Of a stretch of DNA of 64,000 nt, positions 1 through 13,500 are shown in pieces. The position numbers were made by a program, and so were the translations under genes. Numbering within the stretch: position 1 is the stretch's first letter; each line of letters begins with the position of its first letter. The notes under the pieces were generated by a model. The model did not search any database. It was not told the DNA's origin and worked only from the letters and a program-made list of their open reading frames with translations. Source of the DNA: Micromussa lordhowensis (lineage: Eukaryota > Cnidaria > Anthozoa > Scleractinia > Lobophylliidae); contig OZ026604.1 of NCBI GenBank assembly GCA_964020085.1, positions 21,237,394-21,301,393 on the forward strand, written 5' to 3'.

Positions 1-1371
1 GCGTAAACATGGTAAAAAAAAGCTAGTGGCACCAGCTTTTCAATGTCACTGTCGCTACACTCATTAAAACGAGGTTGGTTTCCTTCCACGTTAACTGAAG
101 GAAACAAAAGTTGAAATTCTTGGGCTGACTGTTTTTCCTCGACGGAAACAATCAGAGGACAAATATCGACGCGGGCGGGGGTTATTGCGTGATAACTGTC
201 CGGCGATTTAGACCACGTGACGTAAAGTAGCCAATAAAATCACGCGAAAATTAATGGGTGGGTTATAACGCCGGATATCTGTTACCTACGGATGACAGAT
301 ATCGAGAGCATCATGACCATATTTGGATAGTGTTACAATTTGTTTAATAATAAAAATGAATATATTGCATGACTCTATCTACTATAATAATGATATTAAC
401 GAAGGAACGCTTTTCGTAGAGATGATTAAGAAGTCTTCGGCATATCTTCCGGATGTAAGTAAAGTAAGTAAGTAAAAGGTTTATTTCACAACACTTCCAC
501 ATGGTGGCTCTTGTACATACTGCAGACCCAGTAAGATGCTGATAATTAGCGCCTTCTGTTGGAAATTTCTCTAACAAAAGGCGCTAATTATCGACATCTT
601 ACTGCGTCTGCGTAGGTCGGCGTATGGTTAGGCTTATGCGCAAGGTAAAAACAAGCCTTAACACATTTGAAGAAGAGGAGGTTAGTCATGTAGGCAGCAA
701 TGGTTTTACTTTGGTATGTACATTTTAATCGAGGAGGACCAATTGATTATTCATAAAATAAAGGTGCCTGGAAGTTTGTAATGAGACATGCTACTATCCA
801 TTTTGTGATTGATACTGCCTGCTACAGTGAGGGAAATGACCTTATCAAAGAAATGAAACTCCTTAACTCTCCTAATGGCCCGTTCAACACGTACTCAGAG
901 GTAGTGAATTTTTTTGCTCTCTTGGAGACCATTCTTTGAAAACTGTTTCTTCCTTCTTAAAAATGATGGCGTCACTACCTCGCAACTAAGAGGTGTAAGA
1001 AGATCCTGGATTACAAAGTCGCTCTTATCAGCCATAAGCTGATCTCACTGCTGGAGCAGTGGTAAAAGGCCCGATTGTTTGACCAGCTCTTTATGCGATA
1101 TTGACCCCTCAAATAGAGAACTGAGATGAGTTATTTCCCCCTTATAAGTAGTATGACTTTTGTATGATGAGTACATTTCACTGTTCAAGATCAAACTTGA
1201 AGGTGCTTGGACCCTTTTTTTCGAGGCATCAATAATCCCTCTACAATTAGGGTACACTTTTTTGAAACAGGAAGGCATATGCTTTTGAATCTTTGTCCGA
1301 GATGGCCAAATTCAAAAACCTCCCCTTTAGCCCTCTCCTTCTAAGGCGCTGAATTTGAACCAGCTGTACAA
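1..1371. repeat. Outer direct repeat R1, left copy
   Basis: Nearly identical and in the same orientation as 60717-62262. The match ends at about 1371, just before a T-run (1374-1386). This copy has an extra stretch of about 58 bp at 455-512 (gtaagta-rich) that the right copy lacks, and it lacks the roughly 230-bp hairpin element found at 60977-61209 in the right copy. No convincing coding region was seen; the small ORFs on both strands are not supported by any recognisable domain. It lies just outside the left arm of the large inverted repeat. Confidence 0.85.
529..604. repeat. 27-bp-stem hairpin within R1
   Basis: Left stem 529-555 (cagtaagatg then gataattagcgcctt) pairs with 578-604 (aaggcgctaattatc then catcttactg), with a loop of about 22 bp. 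The same hairpin is kept at about 61413-61489 in the right R1 copy, with a base change in the left stem. It may be the remains of a small foldback element or a structured non-coding site. Confidence 0.7.
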
Positions 1372-1589
1372 TGTTTTTTTTTTTTTATAGCAGTGGGACA
1401 AAGCGCGCTAAATGTTGCTAAAAGAACCTCAAAGGAAGGAAAACCCGTGTAAAATCTAATACTGACGTCAGGTTTCATTTGTAGTTGTACAAATATTGAT
1501 TGCTTTTCAATTGCTTTCTCAAACTCTTCAATTCTCTTATGGCTAAAATAGAAAAAGAAATTCTCAGACGAAGTAACACAACATCGATG
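1372..1589. other. Unassigned spacer between R1 and the left arm
   Basis: It begins with a T-run and has no match that I can see in the right half of the window. No gene or clear repeat structure was found in it. Confidence 0.4.
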
Positions 1590-2013
1590 ACGTCATATCT
1601 ATGTGAGACACAACAGAGACACAAATAGAAGATTTCCTTCAAAAAGTAAACCGTTCAACGATCAAATTCACGGCTGATATCTCAGAAACAGAAACTACAT
1701 TCTTGGACACGAAGTGTACAAAGTGGACAGACTCAATAGAGAATCTATTCTTGACGTGCGAAAGCATTTCAAACCTTCAGAGACCTTTCAAGACACGAAC
1801 TTCTATTCGTGTGACCAAGTGAACAAATTGTCCGCTTGTATTAAATTTTGCCATACCCGTGAAAAAATATGATCAGGCGTCAAGTTACGCTTGCAGTGTA
1901 AATATGACAAACTTTATTTTTGCCGACGTTTTGTTTTGTTTTGTTTTTTGGAAAAAAATTGTCTTTTTCGTAATTATAAAAATGCTACATGTTATTATGT
2001 TACTCTTGGTTTC

Positions 2014-2037
2014 GGGGGGTGGGGGAGGGGAGGGGGG
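2014..2037 (+). other. G-rich tract with G-quadruplex potential
   Basis: There are four or more runs of at least four G separated by single T or A bases. The equivalent place in the right arm is a C-rich tract at about 58801-58820, and a related G-rich tract lies at about 18921-18944 in the upstream module of gene A. So the feature belongs to the repeated unit, not to one copy. Confidence 0.6.
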
Positions 2038-2099
2038 CTAGACCGTTCTAGACACAAACCTACAAAAATCAACCACATGTGTATCATTTGTGAGTTAAC

Positions 2100-3979
2100 A
2101 GTTTAACCCTTGGTAAGCACGCACTGAATGGGAATTTAATTCCCGATCGCCGCGGTGTGGATGACGGTGAGCGAACATCACGGACATGCGCAGAATATTG
2201 ACGGAAGTCATTTGTAGTTTCCGGTAGCCGTTGCAATCTGTCACCGTCGTCCTTGCTAAACGTCTGTCGTCTAGAGAAGCCTCGTATATATGTCATAGTC
2301 ATAGCCATTTTTTCTTGGACAATTCTGTCCAAGAAGGAAAGGTGCAATCATGTTAGCCCTATGTGAAGCACCAACCCATGAGACAAGGCCAGGCCACAAC
2401 ACCGGGAACGACGTGCCTTACTCTTTAAACAATAAAGCCGTCCTGGGGATAAGTCGAAAACATTGCATCACTAGTATATCTAGCAAAACTGTCGAAAAGT
2501 TGAACAAATTCGAATCAAAGTTTGTTTCTTATGGTATCCAAGTATTGTACTAAAATCTATAAAATCATGCGCTAGACTGAATGGAAAAAGGCCGGAGGAA
2601 CTCTTAATGAATTGTTTTCTTGGCTCGTTGTAGCTGCTAGCAACGGTGCGATAAGCAAAACGTTTTATTTTGATTGGTTCTATTTGTGAAGGTAATTTAG
2701 ATGAGCAGCACTGACAACATGACATAATAGATATCTGTAGTCCAGGACTCGACTTTGCAAACGGCTAGTTTTAACGAATTTTATTCAGTGTAACTTGAAA
2801 CGTGTACATGAGTTAAAACATATATTTACATAATTATGGCAATCGTGTCTGGATGGAACAACTGTCAGAACTATCGAGATTACAGTCTGTACTTTTAATT
2901 TAATCAATCGAATCACGTGTTTATCGTCCTTCAAGTAGCACGCAGCTCACAAACTTTTTCATCCAGATCTCTATAGGTAGACCGTTTACATACAACTGCT
3001 CCCTTTCGTAGATCCGACCAAACCTTAATGGTTTGTGTCCTTCAAAATATCCGCTAGTGTGGTTTATATACAAGCGTTTAGTATATGTTTGTAAAACTCT
3101 CAGAAGCATATTACTATACTAGAGTATTTAACTTCAAATTTTCAAATTGAAAAAAAAAATAAATAAAAATAAAAAGTTTCTCTTTTAAAAACTGGTTGGT
3201 TAAGCCACTTTGGTCTGTTCATATTGTAGAGACTAGGCTGTCCTGCATAGATAAAGTGACGAGACGTTATTATACAAAATTTTATGCAAAATTGATTACA
3301 TTTGCTGTTTTCCCTTCTATTGTGTCTGGGATGTCATCATTTTTTTCCAAATTTTGTTGTTATTGTTGTTTAACTGAACTGGACAATAACTAACCACGTT
3401 TGCTAACGAACTTTAGGCATTCCTGATTGTCGATTACACTGAATATACTGAAATAAAACCAAATCTAACGAAAACAAACAAAAATAAACAAACATAAAAA
3501 ACTAAAGTTTACCTGCACCAGCTAAAAAAAGCAAGTAAAACGAGTAATCTCTAATATTTTTTTCAATAACTGCAGAAATTCTCTGGCGCTTATCGGCTAG
3601 GTTCATTGGCAATAAGCGGACAGACACAAGAATTTCTGACGCGTCGAGCGATATCGGACATTTTGACAATTTGTTGTTGTGAAAAACAAATTGACGGGTG
3701 TTTCTCCTGCGTCTGTCCTGCTATTGCCAATTAATTTTGTCAGTGTCAAAGATTGTCAAAGTAGTCTGCAGATCCATTCGGCTTTCGTCTCAGTGGATCC
3801 ACAGCTACTTTGACAACGTTATGACGAAATTCATGGTCAATAACAGGACTGACGCATGAAAAACCGGCCTCAATTTGTTAAAATCAAAATTGGTTAAAAA
3901 GTGTTCAATAACCACTTTTAACCGAATCAACCAATACCAAAAAGATTAGTTTTTTCTCAACATTGCCTTCCTATTTAAT
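2100..3979. other. 3' flank of gene A, no gene seen
   Basis: This stretch is the inverted counterpart of about 56980-58730 downstream of gene C. The two flanks align in patches of tens to hundreds of bases with many small differences. Short ORFs here are not conserved between the copies, so I see no coding sequence. Parts also match 33300-35050 downstream of gene B, so it is the shared 3' flank of the family unit. Confidence 0.6.
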
Positions 3980-4263
3980 GATCCGCCATTACTAAATTTA
4001 CGTTCTTGAGGGAGCTGGATCGAGGAGAAAATGACGTCAAAGGCTCACTGGTTTAAGAATGCAATGCGTGTGTACGCTGCAGAATTGATATGCAGCACGG
4101 GAGTTTTGGGCCTTCACACTTTTAAACTCGCACTTTGCCGGCATAGTAATAAGCTGCGTTCACATGCTGAAATTGTAAGCTGGTGAGCCTTTGACGTCAC
4201 TTTTCCCGGATCCAACCCTCTGAGGACAAATCGGTCAGGTTTGAAAGTGAGTGATGGCGGATC
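3980..4263. mobile_element. Short inverted-terminal-repeat element in left arm
   Basis: The ends are gatccgccat and atggcggatc, and inner parts also pair (gacgtcaaaggctcac with gtgagcctttgacgtc). It is absent from the matching place in the right arm. At about 284 bp with no coding capacity it looks like a non-autonomous DNA transposon (MITE); I could not define a target duplication. Confidence 0.65.
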
Positions 4264-4783
4264 GTGAAATTTAAAACTTACACTCAAAGTAAACGGCCTT
4301 TGGATGAAAATGAAAGGTCAGAATTTTGCCAGTCAAGTGTTAAGCAGACACACTTTCAGAATCTCAAGAAAAAAGGAAGTAATTTTTTTGATCACAGGGG
4401 CACTTTAAGGGTTTTTTTTTGGAGTCACACTGTATTTCCTTCTCTAGAAACGAGAACAAGTGGATTCCTCAAATCGCCGACAAGAATAGCTGCTCGAAGG
4501 GCGACTGAAATCGACCTGCTTAGATTCAATGCCTTTACCTTTTCTAATAAAAAGTCCCAAAAAACATATCCTAGCTCTTGTATAAGACGAAAGTTGCAAA
4601 ATTATGGCCAATCTTAATTTTAGTGAACCTTTTACTTCGTTAAGGGAATGCTAGTTACATTGCCAATGCTATTGGCATTGATATCATTGGTATTCATCTA
4701 CTAGCTCACTGTATAGCGTTACAGTGTTCCATTTGGCACTACAAGAGACTTTGATCTAAATGTCCTGCCACTACTATTCAACT

Positions 4784-5532
4784 CAGACTAGGTTTACACT
4801 GGAGGAAATTGTTCCGGATTCGTGACGAATCCGGAACGTTTTAGTACCGGATTGATTTGGCCGTTTACATACAAGTGGACGAATCAGAAATAAAACCTCC
4901 CGGCTTGGTCAAGTTTCCGGAGATTTTGAATCCCGAATTTAAAGTGGGACTTTGAATGCGAACACTTTTGAATCCGAATAGTTTTGTCCTGTAAACGATT
5001 ATTTCTCGAATCCGGAAATTTTTCGGCCTGCGATCTTGTAGTTTTCGGTAGAAGCAAAATGGTGGATCTTAGTGATGTAGTCACAGTCGTGACACTTCTA
5101 TAATGGGTAATGCCATATTCCTCAGAAACCAAAATTATCGATGCAAACATTGTTGACATCCTCCACACGGTTATCGGAGACGACGACGGTGGCACGATCA
5201 AAAATGTCGACGGTTCTGGATAAGTGCAGACCAAATGGCTGGGGGAAGAACATATTGGACAACAGTAGCGTGGTCAGCGAGTGGAAAGAAAACTTCAGTT
5301 TATCTCACCCAATCCTTAGCCTTGGTGGCATTTTGTTTCTCGTTGTCGAGGCAACAAACAGCTTGTTAACCATTCCATCATGAATGTTCCGGGAGTTGTC
5401 GTCGTGTGTAAACGGTTAGAAATCCGAATATCCTTTCAATAGAAACACCTACGATTCCGAATATTCCAAAATTGATGAATCCGGAAAAATTTACGAATCC
5501 GGAAAAATCTCCTCTAGTGTAAACCTAGTCTG
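4784..5532. mobile_element. TIR element next to gene A 3' end
   Basis: Terminal inverted repeats cagactaggtttacact and agtgtaaacctagtctg bound a 749-bp element carrying ccgga-rich subterminal repeats. The equivalent copy in the right arm is 55210-56012. The matching place downstream of gene B (about 26384) has no such element, so B shows the empty site. The internal ORFs are short and not recognised. The family resembles non-autonomous DNA transposons; superfamily not settled. Confidence 0.75.
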
Positions 5533-5569
5533 AAGCTAACTAAAACAGATCTCATATGCTATAACCGGA

Positions 5570-5931
5570 TTAGTCAGTTCCACAATAACGCGTGTTACAC
5601 AATTTTGGGTATCTTAACTTGTAGATATAGTAGGAACCGCAATTCTTTACGTGAATGGTGAAAGCATTCCAGCAACAGTGGCCAAAGCTATTAATGCAGA
5701 CTTTTTTTCGGACTTTGCCATCAGCCACTGTAGGATGGTCTTCACTCAACCAGGCAGGAGAATTTGAACCACACCTGTTACTCAACGGACATGTGGTCAC
5801 CATTTTTGTGCCCGCGGCTCCTTGGAAACGATACCAGCCGTCGAGTGTTTTGTCACAACTGGGGTTTACTGTTACGTAGTCATATTTTCTATCTGCATCT
5901 GTCAGATTTTGGTAGCTCTTACATATGTCAA
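5570..5931 (-). CDS. Gene A terminal exon: D8C domain
   Basis: The acceptor is tttttag before 5931 and the stop is at 5570-5572. Hallmarks are [22 protein letters not shown], a CC pair, [12 protein letters not shown] and a final RYCGTD. This is the cysteine-rich D8C module known from uromodulin, GP2 and OIT3. About 120 codons, with ten cysteines. Confidence 0.88.
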
Positions 5932-8900
5932 CTAAAAAAATAGACAAATGAATACATAAATAACTCTCCTCTCCGTAGAAGCCTCTTTCGTGCTGTGTTG
6001 TTGGGTGTTACTTTTAGTTTGAATTTAGCTGCTTCGTACATTTTGTTCCATTTTATATCAATGAATTTACTTCCGGTCATGCACAAACATTTCTGGATGA
6101 TTTGGTCTTCGTTTCCATCTTTCTTGGGATTAAGATTGTAAAAGGATCTCACCACCCAAATATAGCTTCTGCAAAAGGTATTAAGTGGCAGTCCGCCTAA
6201 GAGCGGTACGGTCGACTTCGGGACAGAAAAAACTTTGCATTTTTATTTTGTGGAACGAAAGGACTAGGTGAGTATTTAATAAAACCGGGATGTTTTGTTA
6301 AATGACGCCAAAATGACTTCAGCCATCTGAGGGGAGATTTAAGGCCGATTCAGGTATCGAAAAGTGCGGGTGTTCCATATTGATGATACCACAGTATCTA
6401 GGTACATTTGAACTGCTTTGCACCAACATTTCGTAAAAGTTAGATAACAATTACACAGAGCAGGGAAAATCAAAGACACTACGGCGCCGTTAGTCACAAG
6501 GAACCGACAATTGATTAAATGCAAGCATTTTAAAAAATCTCAAAAGCGATACCTAAACTAAGGTTAAAATGGCATTTACAGCAAAGAGCAGACCTTGCCC
6601 GCCCAGATTCTGAAGTCAAACCTGCGGGTATCATTTTGTGTTGGACGCGGGTAAAGATTTTTTAGAGCTTATATACGACATTGTTTGCAACAAAAGTGCA
6701 AAGGTCAAAAAGTCTCTTTAGTATAAGAAACTAGACGCTCTAACAGCGTTAACTCGGGTTTAGAAGCGCAAGATCACGTTGTACTGAACAAGTACACTTA
6801 TTGAGCACAATAAAACCAAATAAAAGAAGATGGAAGCTTGAGGGAGAAGCAAGGCTGTATGATTTGTTCTGCAACAAGTAAGATTTATAATACTGTGGTA
6901 TCATCAATTCGCTACTTGCACATAACCATAATCCTTTGCGTTTTGGGGGGTAACAAGTAGACGAAATGTGTAGTATCATGACAAAAATTAGTTCGGTGAG
7001 CTCGCAAAACCAGCTACTAATGCTTAAAAATGCACCAGAATTTACCAAAATCATGATAGGAGAAATTTGTACTAGTTTATAACTAAATGTAGAGAATTTT
7101 TTTTTTGTTCTTGGATCGTCTTGTAATTTTACAGACGATGTATGGACAAAAAAAAAATTCTCTACATTTAGTTATAAACTAGTACAAATTTCTCCTATCA
7201 TGATTTTGGTAAATTCTGGTGCATTTTTAAGCATTAGTAGCTGGTTTTGCGAGCTCACCGAACTAATTTTTGTCATGATACCATACATTTCTTCTACTGG
7301 TTACCCCCCCCCCCCCCCAAACGCAAGGGATTATGGGTCATGTGCAAGTAGCGAATATGGAACAATACGTACTTGTACTTTGAGGTGGCACGACCCGAAA
7401 GATTCTCCCGTCGGACGGTTGGAGTCATTTTGGCGTGTGGTTTTTCCAAAGTCCTCTCGTTCCACACGATTCGCTCCCACGAAGGGCTAACGCTCGAAAC
7501 GCCAGCTTTCGAATCTCTTTACGATGGCCAATTCACATTATCAACTCATTTGATAAAACCAAATTATAAGGTACGTTTGGCCTCCACCTTGGATAAACCG
7601 ATAGAAGAATACCATGCGGTATATTTTAACCAAAGACGTGGTGGATTCTAACGTCGCATAGGTTATTTCTTGTTTATTTATCTGTTACATGTCTACTTGT
7701 TTTTGAAGATTCATTCGTCCTTACATAACGAGAAATAAAATTTCTAACTGTAGGCAATTAGAACGAAATAGAAGATATGCAAATTGATGAAAAAACTGCG
7801 TTGCACCTTCACAATTAGGACCGTTCCTTACAAATCCATCATTGCACTGGCAGTTGTACGATCCATCCGTATTCTTGCATTCAGAGTTTGCTACAACATC
7901 ACATGGGTTGACCTGTGCAGCGCATTCGTCAATATCTAAAAACAAAGGGATGTAAGTGTTAGTACATGTATTTCTATGTCACAACATATGGTTGAGTGTG
8001 CCATTAGTACCAGCATAAAAAGGAATTCTGGTGGAAATAAACTATGTACGGTAACAAGAGATATAACAAAAACAACTAAACACAAAATCAGAAAAAAAGC
8101 TTGATAAATCGAAACTTGTTATGAAACAAATGAGCGAGAACCTGTCTTTAAATGAAGAGCACTGGGGAAAGATTTTTAAGTCTCTGTATGCAAGGAAACG
8201 AAGCTAAGAGAATTTCAATTTAAGTTTATTCATAGAACTGTAGTGACAAAGGGAAAACTTTTCAAATATGGGATTAAACCGGACGATGAATGTTGTTTTT
8301 GCGGGGGAAAGGATTCCATAGACCATACTTTCATCCACTGTTCCTTCACAGAGTCTTTCGTACAAAAAGTAACACTTTGGTTCAATAAAACAAACAATTC
8401 TCAGATCTCCCCAACTACTGAGGAGCTGTTATTCGGCATTACCACCAATTCGCCTGGAGATAACGTGATAAAGAAATTTATTTACACAACACTATTCATG
8501 CGCTACTATATCTATACTAGCAAATTAAACAACAAGGCTATTTCTCTTCACGATTTTATAGCTGCTGTACAACAAAGATACGTACTTGAAAATTGCTGTA
8601 ATTAAACAGGAACTGAAATGTGCACCTTCTTTTGCTAGTATCTCTTCTATTTCCAAAGTCATAAAGTTTAAATAGTGCGGTACGATAAAAATGTAAGGTA
8701 TAGTAAATTATTCTTAGCGTTGACATTGTTAATAACAATAACGATAAAAAACTTATATGGTTATGCAATTTATTTATAATAGAAGGAGCAATGTAAGTAG
8801 GTCAACTGTAATTTAATTAGCGCTATTGGATTGTAATATACCTATTGTAAGTGGTGCGGCAAGTATAAGTAGAGTAAGTAGGAAGTATAGTGTAAGTGTA

Positions 8901-10553
8901 AATGTAAGTTTACAATATTAGTACTGTAAGTAGTGTAAGTGTTCTGTAAACAAAAATTGCAAAAAAAAATGTGTGTATGAAGAATAATACTTTAGATAAA
9001 TTTAATAAAAAGTGGCTAATGAATAAGTAAGTAATTATGCTAATTGCAATTGACTAGAAGTAGAAACATCATCTGTGTTAGTATTGTATAGATCGTTTTC
9101 ACGTGACGTCATCACTTTCTGAAATCTAAAACTAAAGATCCACCAAAGTTTTCATCCTCATCAGCTATAAGAGGTGACATATTTATATCTGTTTACAACT
9201 TTACAGCTCAATAGCGTGCTTCCTTTGAAAACCAGAGCTTTTTGAATTTCCGAGTTATGGAGGTGCGTGACACAAGGCTATGATCAAATTTGTTGAAAAA
9301 TATATACTTATCTCATGATTTTGAGCCCAGTTAGAAGCTAGAGCATTAGGAACAGTGCTTATGTAAAGACTTGTTTTTTCATTACTGATAGTCAGTCGCC
9401 TAGAAAGCCAAAGTAAGTTCCAGATGTTTACACTATTTTCCGGCCGCCATAATGGTGTACCATGGAGGTATACCAACATGGCGTTTTCATACTGGGCTCT
9501 GTAAATTTCTGTGAAACATTTCTACGAATATCTGAAGTTTGGGGAAACGCACAGGGCTAAAACTTGGAGAAGTGTCTTATTTTTTTATCTTCTATAATAT
9601 CACAATTTCTTAGCTTTTTCCACTGGATAGTTTTCGATTTATTTTTTTATTGCGTGACAGTGAAAACGATCTATTGTATAGTGTAGTGTAGCATAATACT
9701 GTTAAAGTAGTAGTAGTGATACTCAGTAATAATAGTAGTGGTGTAAGTATGGAATTGTAAGTAATGAGTAGCCGTATTGTACTGTAAGTTACATAAGTGA
9801 CTTTATTTGTAATTTGTAAAGGTATCAAATAAAATTCTGTCAATCAAAAAAAAAATGAAACAAATTAGTCGAACTGGCGCCTGAATTCAACTCGAAAGTC
9901 TTCAAATTTCTAAGATACACGGAATAAAGAAACACCTTCAGCCCTTTAACCCCTAAAGGGTCTTCCTTTGACGAGTAAAGTCGTCTAGCGTTGGACAGAG
10001 TAAAATCTATAAGTCACTCTTAGGGTGTAAAGGGTTAAGGGAGATAGTTTTTTAACTCTTTTAGCCCTAAGGGGTCTCCCTTTGGCGAGTGAAATCGTCT
10101 GGTGTTGGACAGAGTAAAATCGTCTGGCGTTGGACAGAATAAAATCTATCAGTCACTCTTAGGGTGTAAAGGGTTAACAAGTAATTTTTATTAGAATTTA
10201 CCCCACAATTCTGCCATTTGCCGATCGATTGTCACATTGCCTACCCATATTAAAAACCAGTCCACTCTTACAAGCTTTAAAAAATCAATTTTTAAACATT
10301 TTATGGACAATTATAAGGAATTGGACCATTTTATCATCTAATTTTTTAATTTCTCCTATTCTACTTTTGGTCTTTACCCAATGAATCTCATAGTTTTCTC
10401 ATTTTTAAATTTCATGTTGTCATTGCTCATTTTCAGACTCTTTTTATATTTTTAACTTTTAACATTTTATCTTTTTTTTTCTGTATATTTTATATGAGGG
10501 CCTCTTGTTTGTCAGTGATTACTGTTGTGTGTTACCCTCTCTAAAAAAAGTTG

Positions 10554-10586
<33 letters not shown>

Positions 10587-13500
10587 TCAGCCCTATAACT
10601 TGTATGTGATACTACCTGATCTCATTCGCAGCGAGTACCTATTTCACGTTGTGTTCCATTCAAGTCTAGTGCGCAGCTGCAGTTGAATTCGTTCAATCGC
10701 TTAAGTAAAATATTTATCTTAACTTTCAAATAACTCGTCTCATCATTCGCTACCTGGTACACAGAAGGTGTAAACTCAGCCCTCAAGGCATAACCATCCG
10801 TTTAATTCCTCATCTGTCCCCACCCCACCCTTCCCCACATTGAAGGTTATGACCCTGGAACTACACCCCCAAGTGCGTTTAGCAACAACAACAACAATTT
10901 CATTTACCCATTTACATTTTACATGCAATTTTTTTGCTCACAGGCAAACTTTTACAAGGAAATTTGCTGGAATGAAGGGACTAAACGATTTCTGCTGGAA
11001 AAAAATTAACAAAAGACGGGAAAAGGTTCACAGCAACTCGATAGAAGATTTATTTTTTAGTTTCTTCGTAGTCAAAGACGAATTTCTTGTTCTTCGTCCA
11101 TTTCCAGTGGCTGTCAATTACTAGGAAATAAATTTCTGATTGGTTCTCAATCGTTTTTGAACATTGCTGTTTTATTATTTACACGAACTATTAAGGTTGG
11201 TCACGTTATCTGTTACCGTTACCTGTTTCACATTGTGTGCCATTAAATCCTGGTGCGCAGCTGCAATTGAATCCGTTCACTCGGTCTGTGCAGGTCCCGT
11301 TGTTCTTACAGGGATGGCTTGCACAGTCATCGATATCTGTGAGGGGATCAGGTAGAAAGTTTATATACGATAGAACTCACAGCAAGAATAACTGCCACAA
11401 CAAAAATTTGTTTCTGCCCTTTTCAAGAAGTTTAAAAATAAAAGCACTGAAAGCGACGTAGAAAGAGAGTACAATCTACTAACATATGAAGGGAAATGAA
11501 TTTTAGCTATATATAAAGCTACCTGTTTCACATTGTGTGCCATTAAATCCTGGCGCGCAGCTGCAATTGAATCCATTCACTCGGTCTGTGCAGGTCCCAT
11601 TGTTCTTACAGGGATGGCTTGCACAGTCATCGATATCTGTGAGGGGATCAGGTAGAAAGTTTATATACGATAGAAGCCACAGCAAGAATAACTGCGACAG
11701 CAAAAATTTGTTTCTGCCCTTTTAAAAGCACTGAAAGCGACATAGAAAGAAAGTACAATCTCCTAACATATGAAGGGAAATGAATTTTAGCAAAAGCTAC
11801 CTGTTTCACATTGTGTGCCATTAAATCCTGGTGCGCATCTGCAGTTGAATGCATTCATTCGGTCTGTGCAGGTCCCATTGTTTCTACAAGGATGACTTGC
11901 ACAATCATCGATATCTGTTCAGTTTTGCAACATGAGATTGAAAGGATTAAAATGCAATAACTTACGTTGTTATGTTTTAGAAAATATATCTGAACTGCGG
12001 AGAAAAATAAGACATGATTGATCATCGCAGTTAAAAGCAACTTAAAAGTAGTTGTAAAATTAAAGCCTGAACAAAAAAAATCAGGCTTGGATTCACTGGA
12101 TTTGAACCCAAGACCTCTGGGATACCAATGCAGTGCTCTACCAACTGAGCTATCAAGTCAACCTCAATGTTAATTGGGGAGTTTTATTGGAAGAGGTTTG
12201 AAATTAATAATCGAGGTAATACCCCGAACGTTTAGTTACCTAGTTTAGACATGTCGCAATGAGCCAGCACTACCTCGCCAGGTTTAATTGAATCGAACCA
12301 GTAATTACCGCTGACTGCATCTTCTCCTTCACTCGTCCTAACCTCGGCGCATGACTCAGCTGGCAACTCGGGAACGGATCCAAGGGGAACTAAAAATAGA
12401 AAAGGCAAACAACAGTGTATTTTTTTAGCGCTGTTCTGTCATAACTAAACAGTATTGTTTTGCTCTCTTTGCGAAAGAAACCTGGGCTTTTTCGCAGTCG
12501 TCTGGGCGCGCTTGTTTAAGATAAGAGTGCTTTCCTTGAAAAAAGATATAGATGATCACCCAAAGAAGAACAATACCTCTTTCCCTGAATCGTTTAATAT
12601 AGAACCGATCGCTGTCCGGAACAAAATCTTCAGGTCTCACTTCTTTCGTGCGGTTGTTCAACTCACATATGCCTTGGCTGATGACGTAGTTAAAGCTTTG
12701 ACATCTGACGTCATCGTCACACTTGTCTAAACAGCTAAGCCAGATCATCCCGGTCTTCTCCTCGATGAAGGTGTGTCCTTTTAACATCATGCCACGGATG
12801 GAATATTCACCTCGTATTATACACTGTTGAGCGTCCAGTTTATAAAACATCTGAGAGATCACAAGCAACGTGATGGACATACTTGTACCAGGTAGTGAAA
12901 CTGTCATATGGAGAAAAAAAGATCGAGTCTTGCATAATATGTCTCTTACTCCTTACATAAAAAATAAACTGTTAGATGCAATCGAGCAACTCGCTCTCTC
13001 GTAGCCGTGAATGGCAGCGATACTACACACCATCTCTTATTACACAATCTTTCTTGTAAGCAATCTCAATCTTGAAATAAATGAAAAGAAAACTATAAAA
13101 TAATAATCTTGAATTAGGTAATAGACGGTCTTTACTTGAAAAGTATTCGCCGAATTCCAGGCCTACACAAACAAAGAGATAATCAAATAGAAACATCAAA
13201 AGAATCTAGAGTATCTCAAAGAGAAGCCGGAGGTGCTGTCTCCGTTAGACAATCTCATTAACGCTCTGTATCAAAGGAGCGGCTGCTGAGAAAATCTTTG
13301 AATTTTACTTTAGTTTGTTAGAAAACTTGAAAAACGCAGTCTGCCTCCACACTATAATGGAGAAATTTGAAAACGCGGCTTTATTTCTACGGTTAGGCCT
13401 ACTCCCTCACTCACTTATGCCCGTTATGCCGGCTGGCATGTAGGGCAGCAAGAAAGGTACTCCACCCCTGTCTGTTCTGGGCCAGTTTCTGAACAGTCCC

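Larger units (their letters stand above)
8132..9854 (+). mobile_element. Tx1/L1-like LINE, 5'-truncated, with target duplication
   Basis: Direct repeats atgaaacaaat at 8121-8131 and 9855-9865 flank the element, which ends in a run of A (about 9846-9854). It holds the C-terminal part of a reverse-transcriptase ORF and a long 3' region rich in gtaagt-like strings. A 581-bp DNA element (9091-9671) is nested inside. The whole element is missing at the matching place in the right arm. Confidence 0.8.

Noticed and set aside
5141..5383. Transposase ORF in the cagactagg element
   Set aside because: The frame is short, not conserved in the 55210-56012 copy and has no recognisable catalytic motif.
6749..7490. 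A protein starting [16 protein letters not shown] encoded twice, on opposite strands
   Set aside because: Both are the foldback arms read outward; no domain, and one copy runs into a C-run.
12085..12165. tRNA gene on the minus strand
   Set aside because: A and B boxes are good, but the acceptor stem does not pair and the T stem is poor. The same sequence occurs with a SINE-like tail in gene C.
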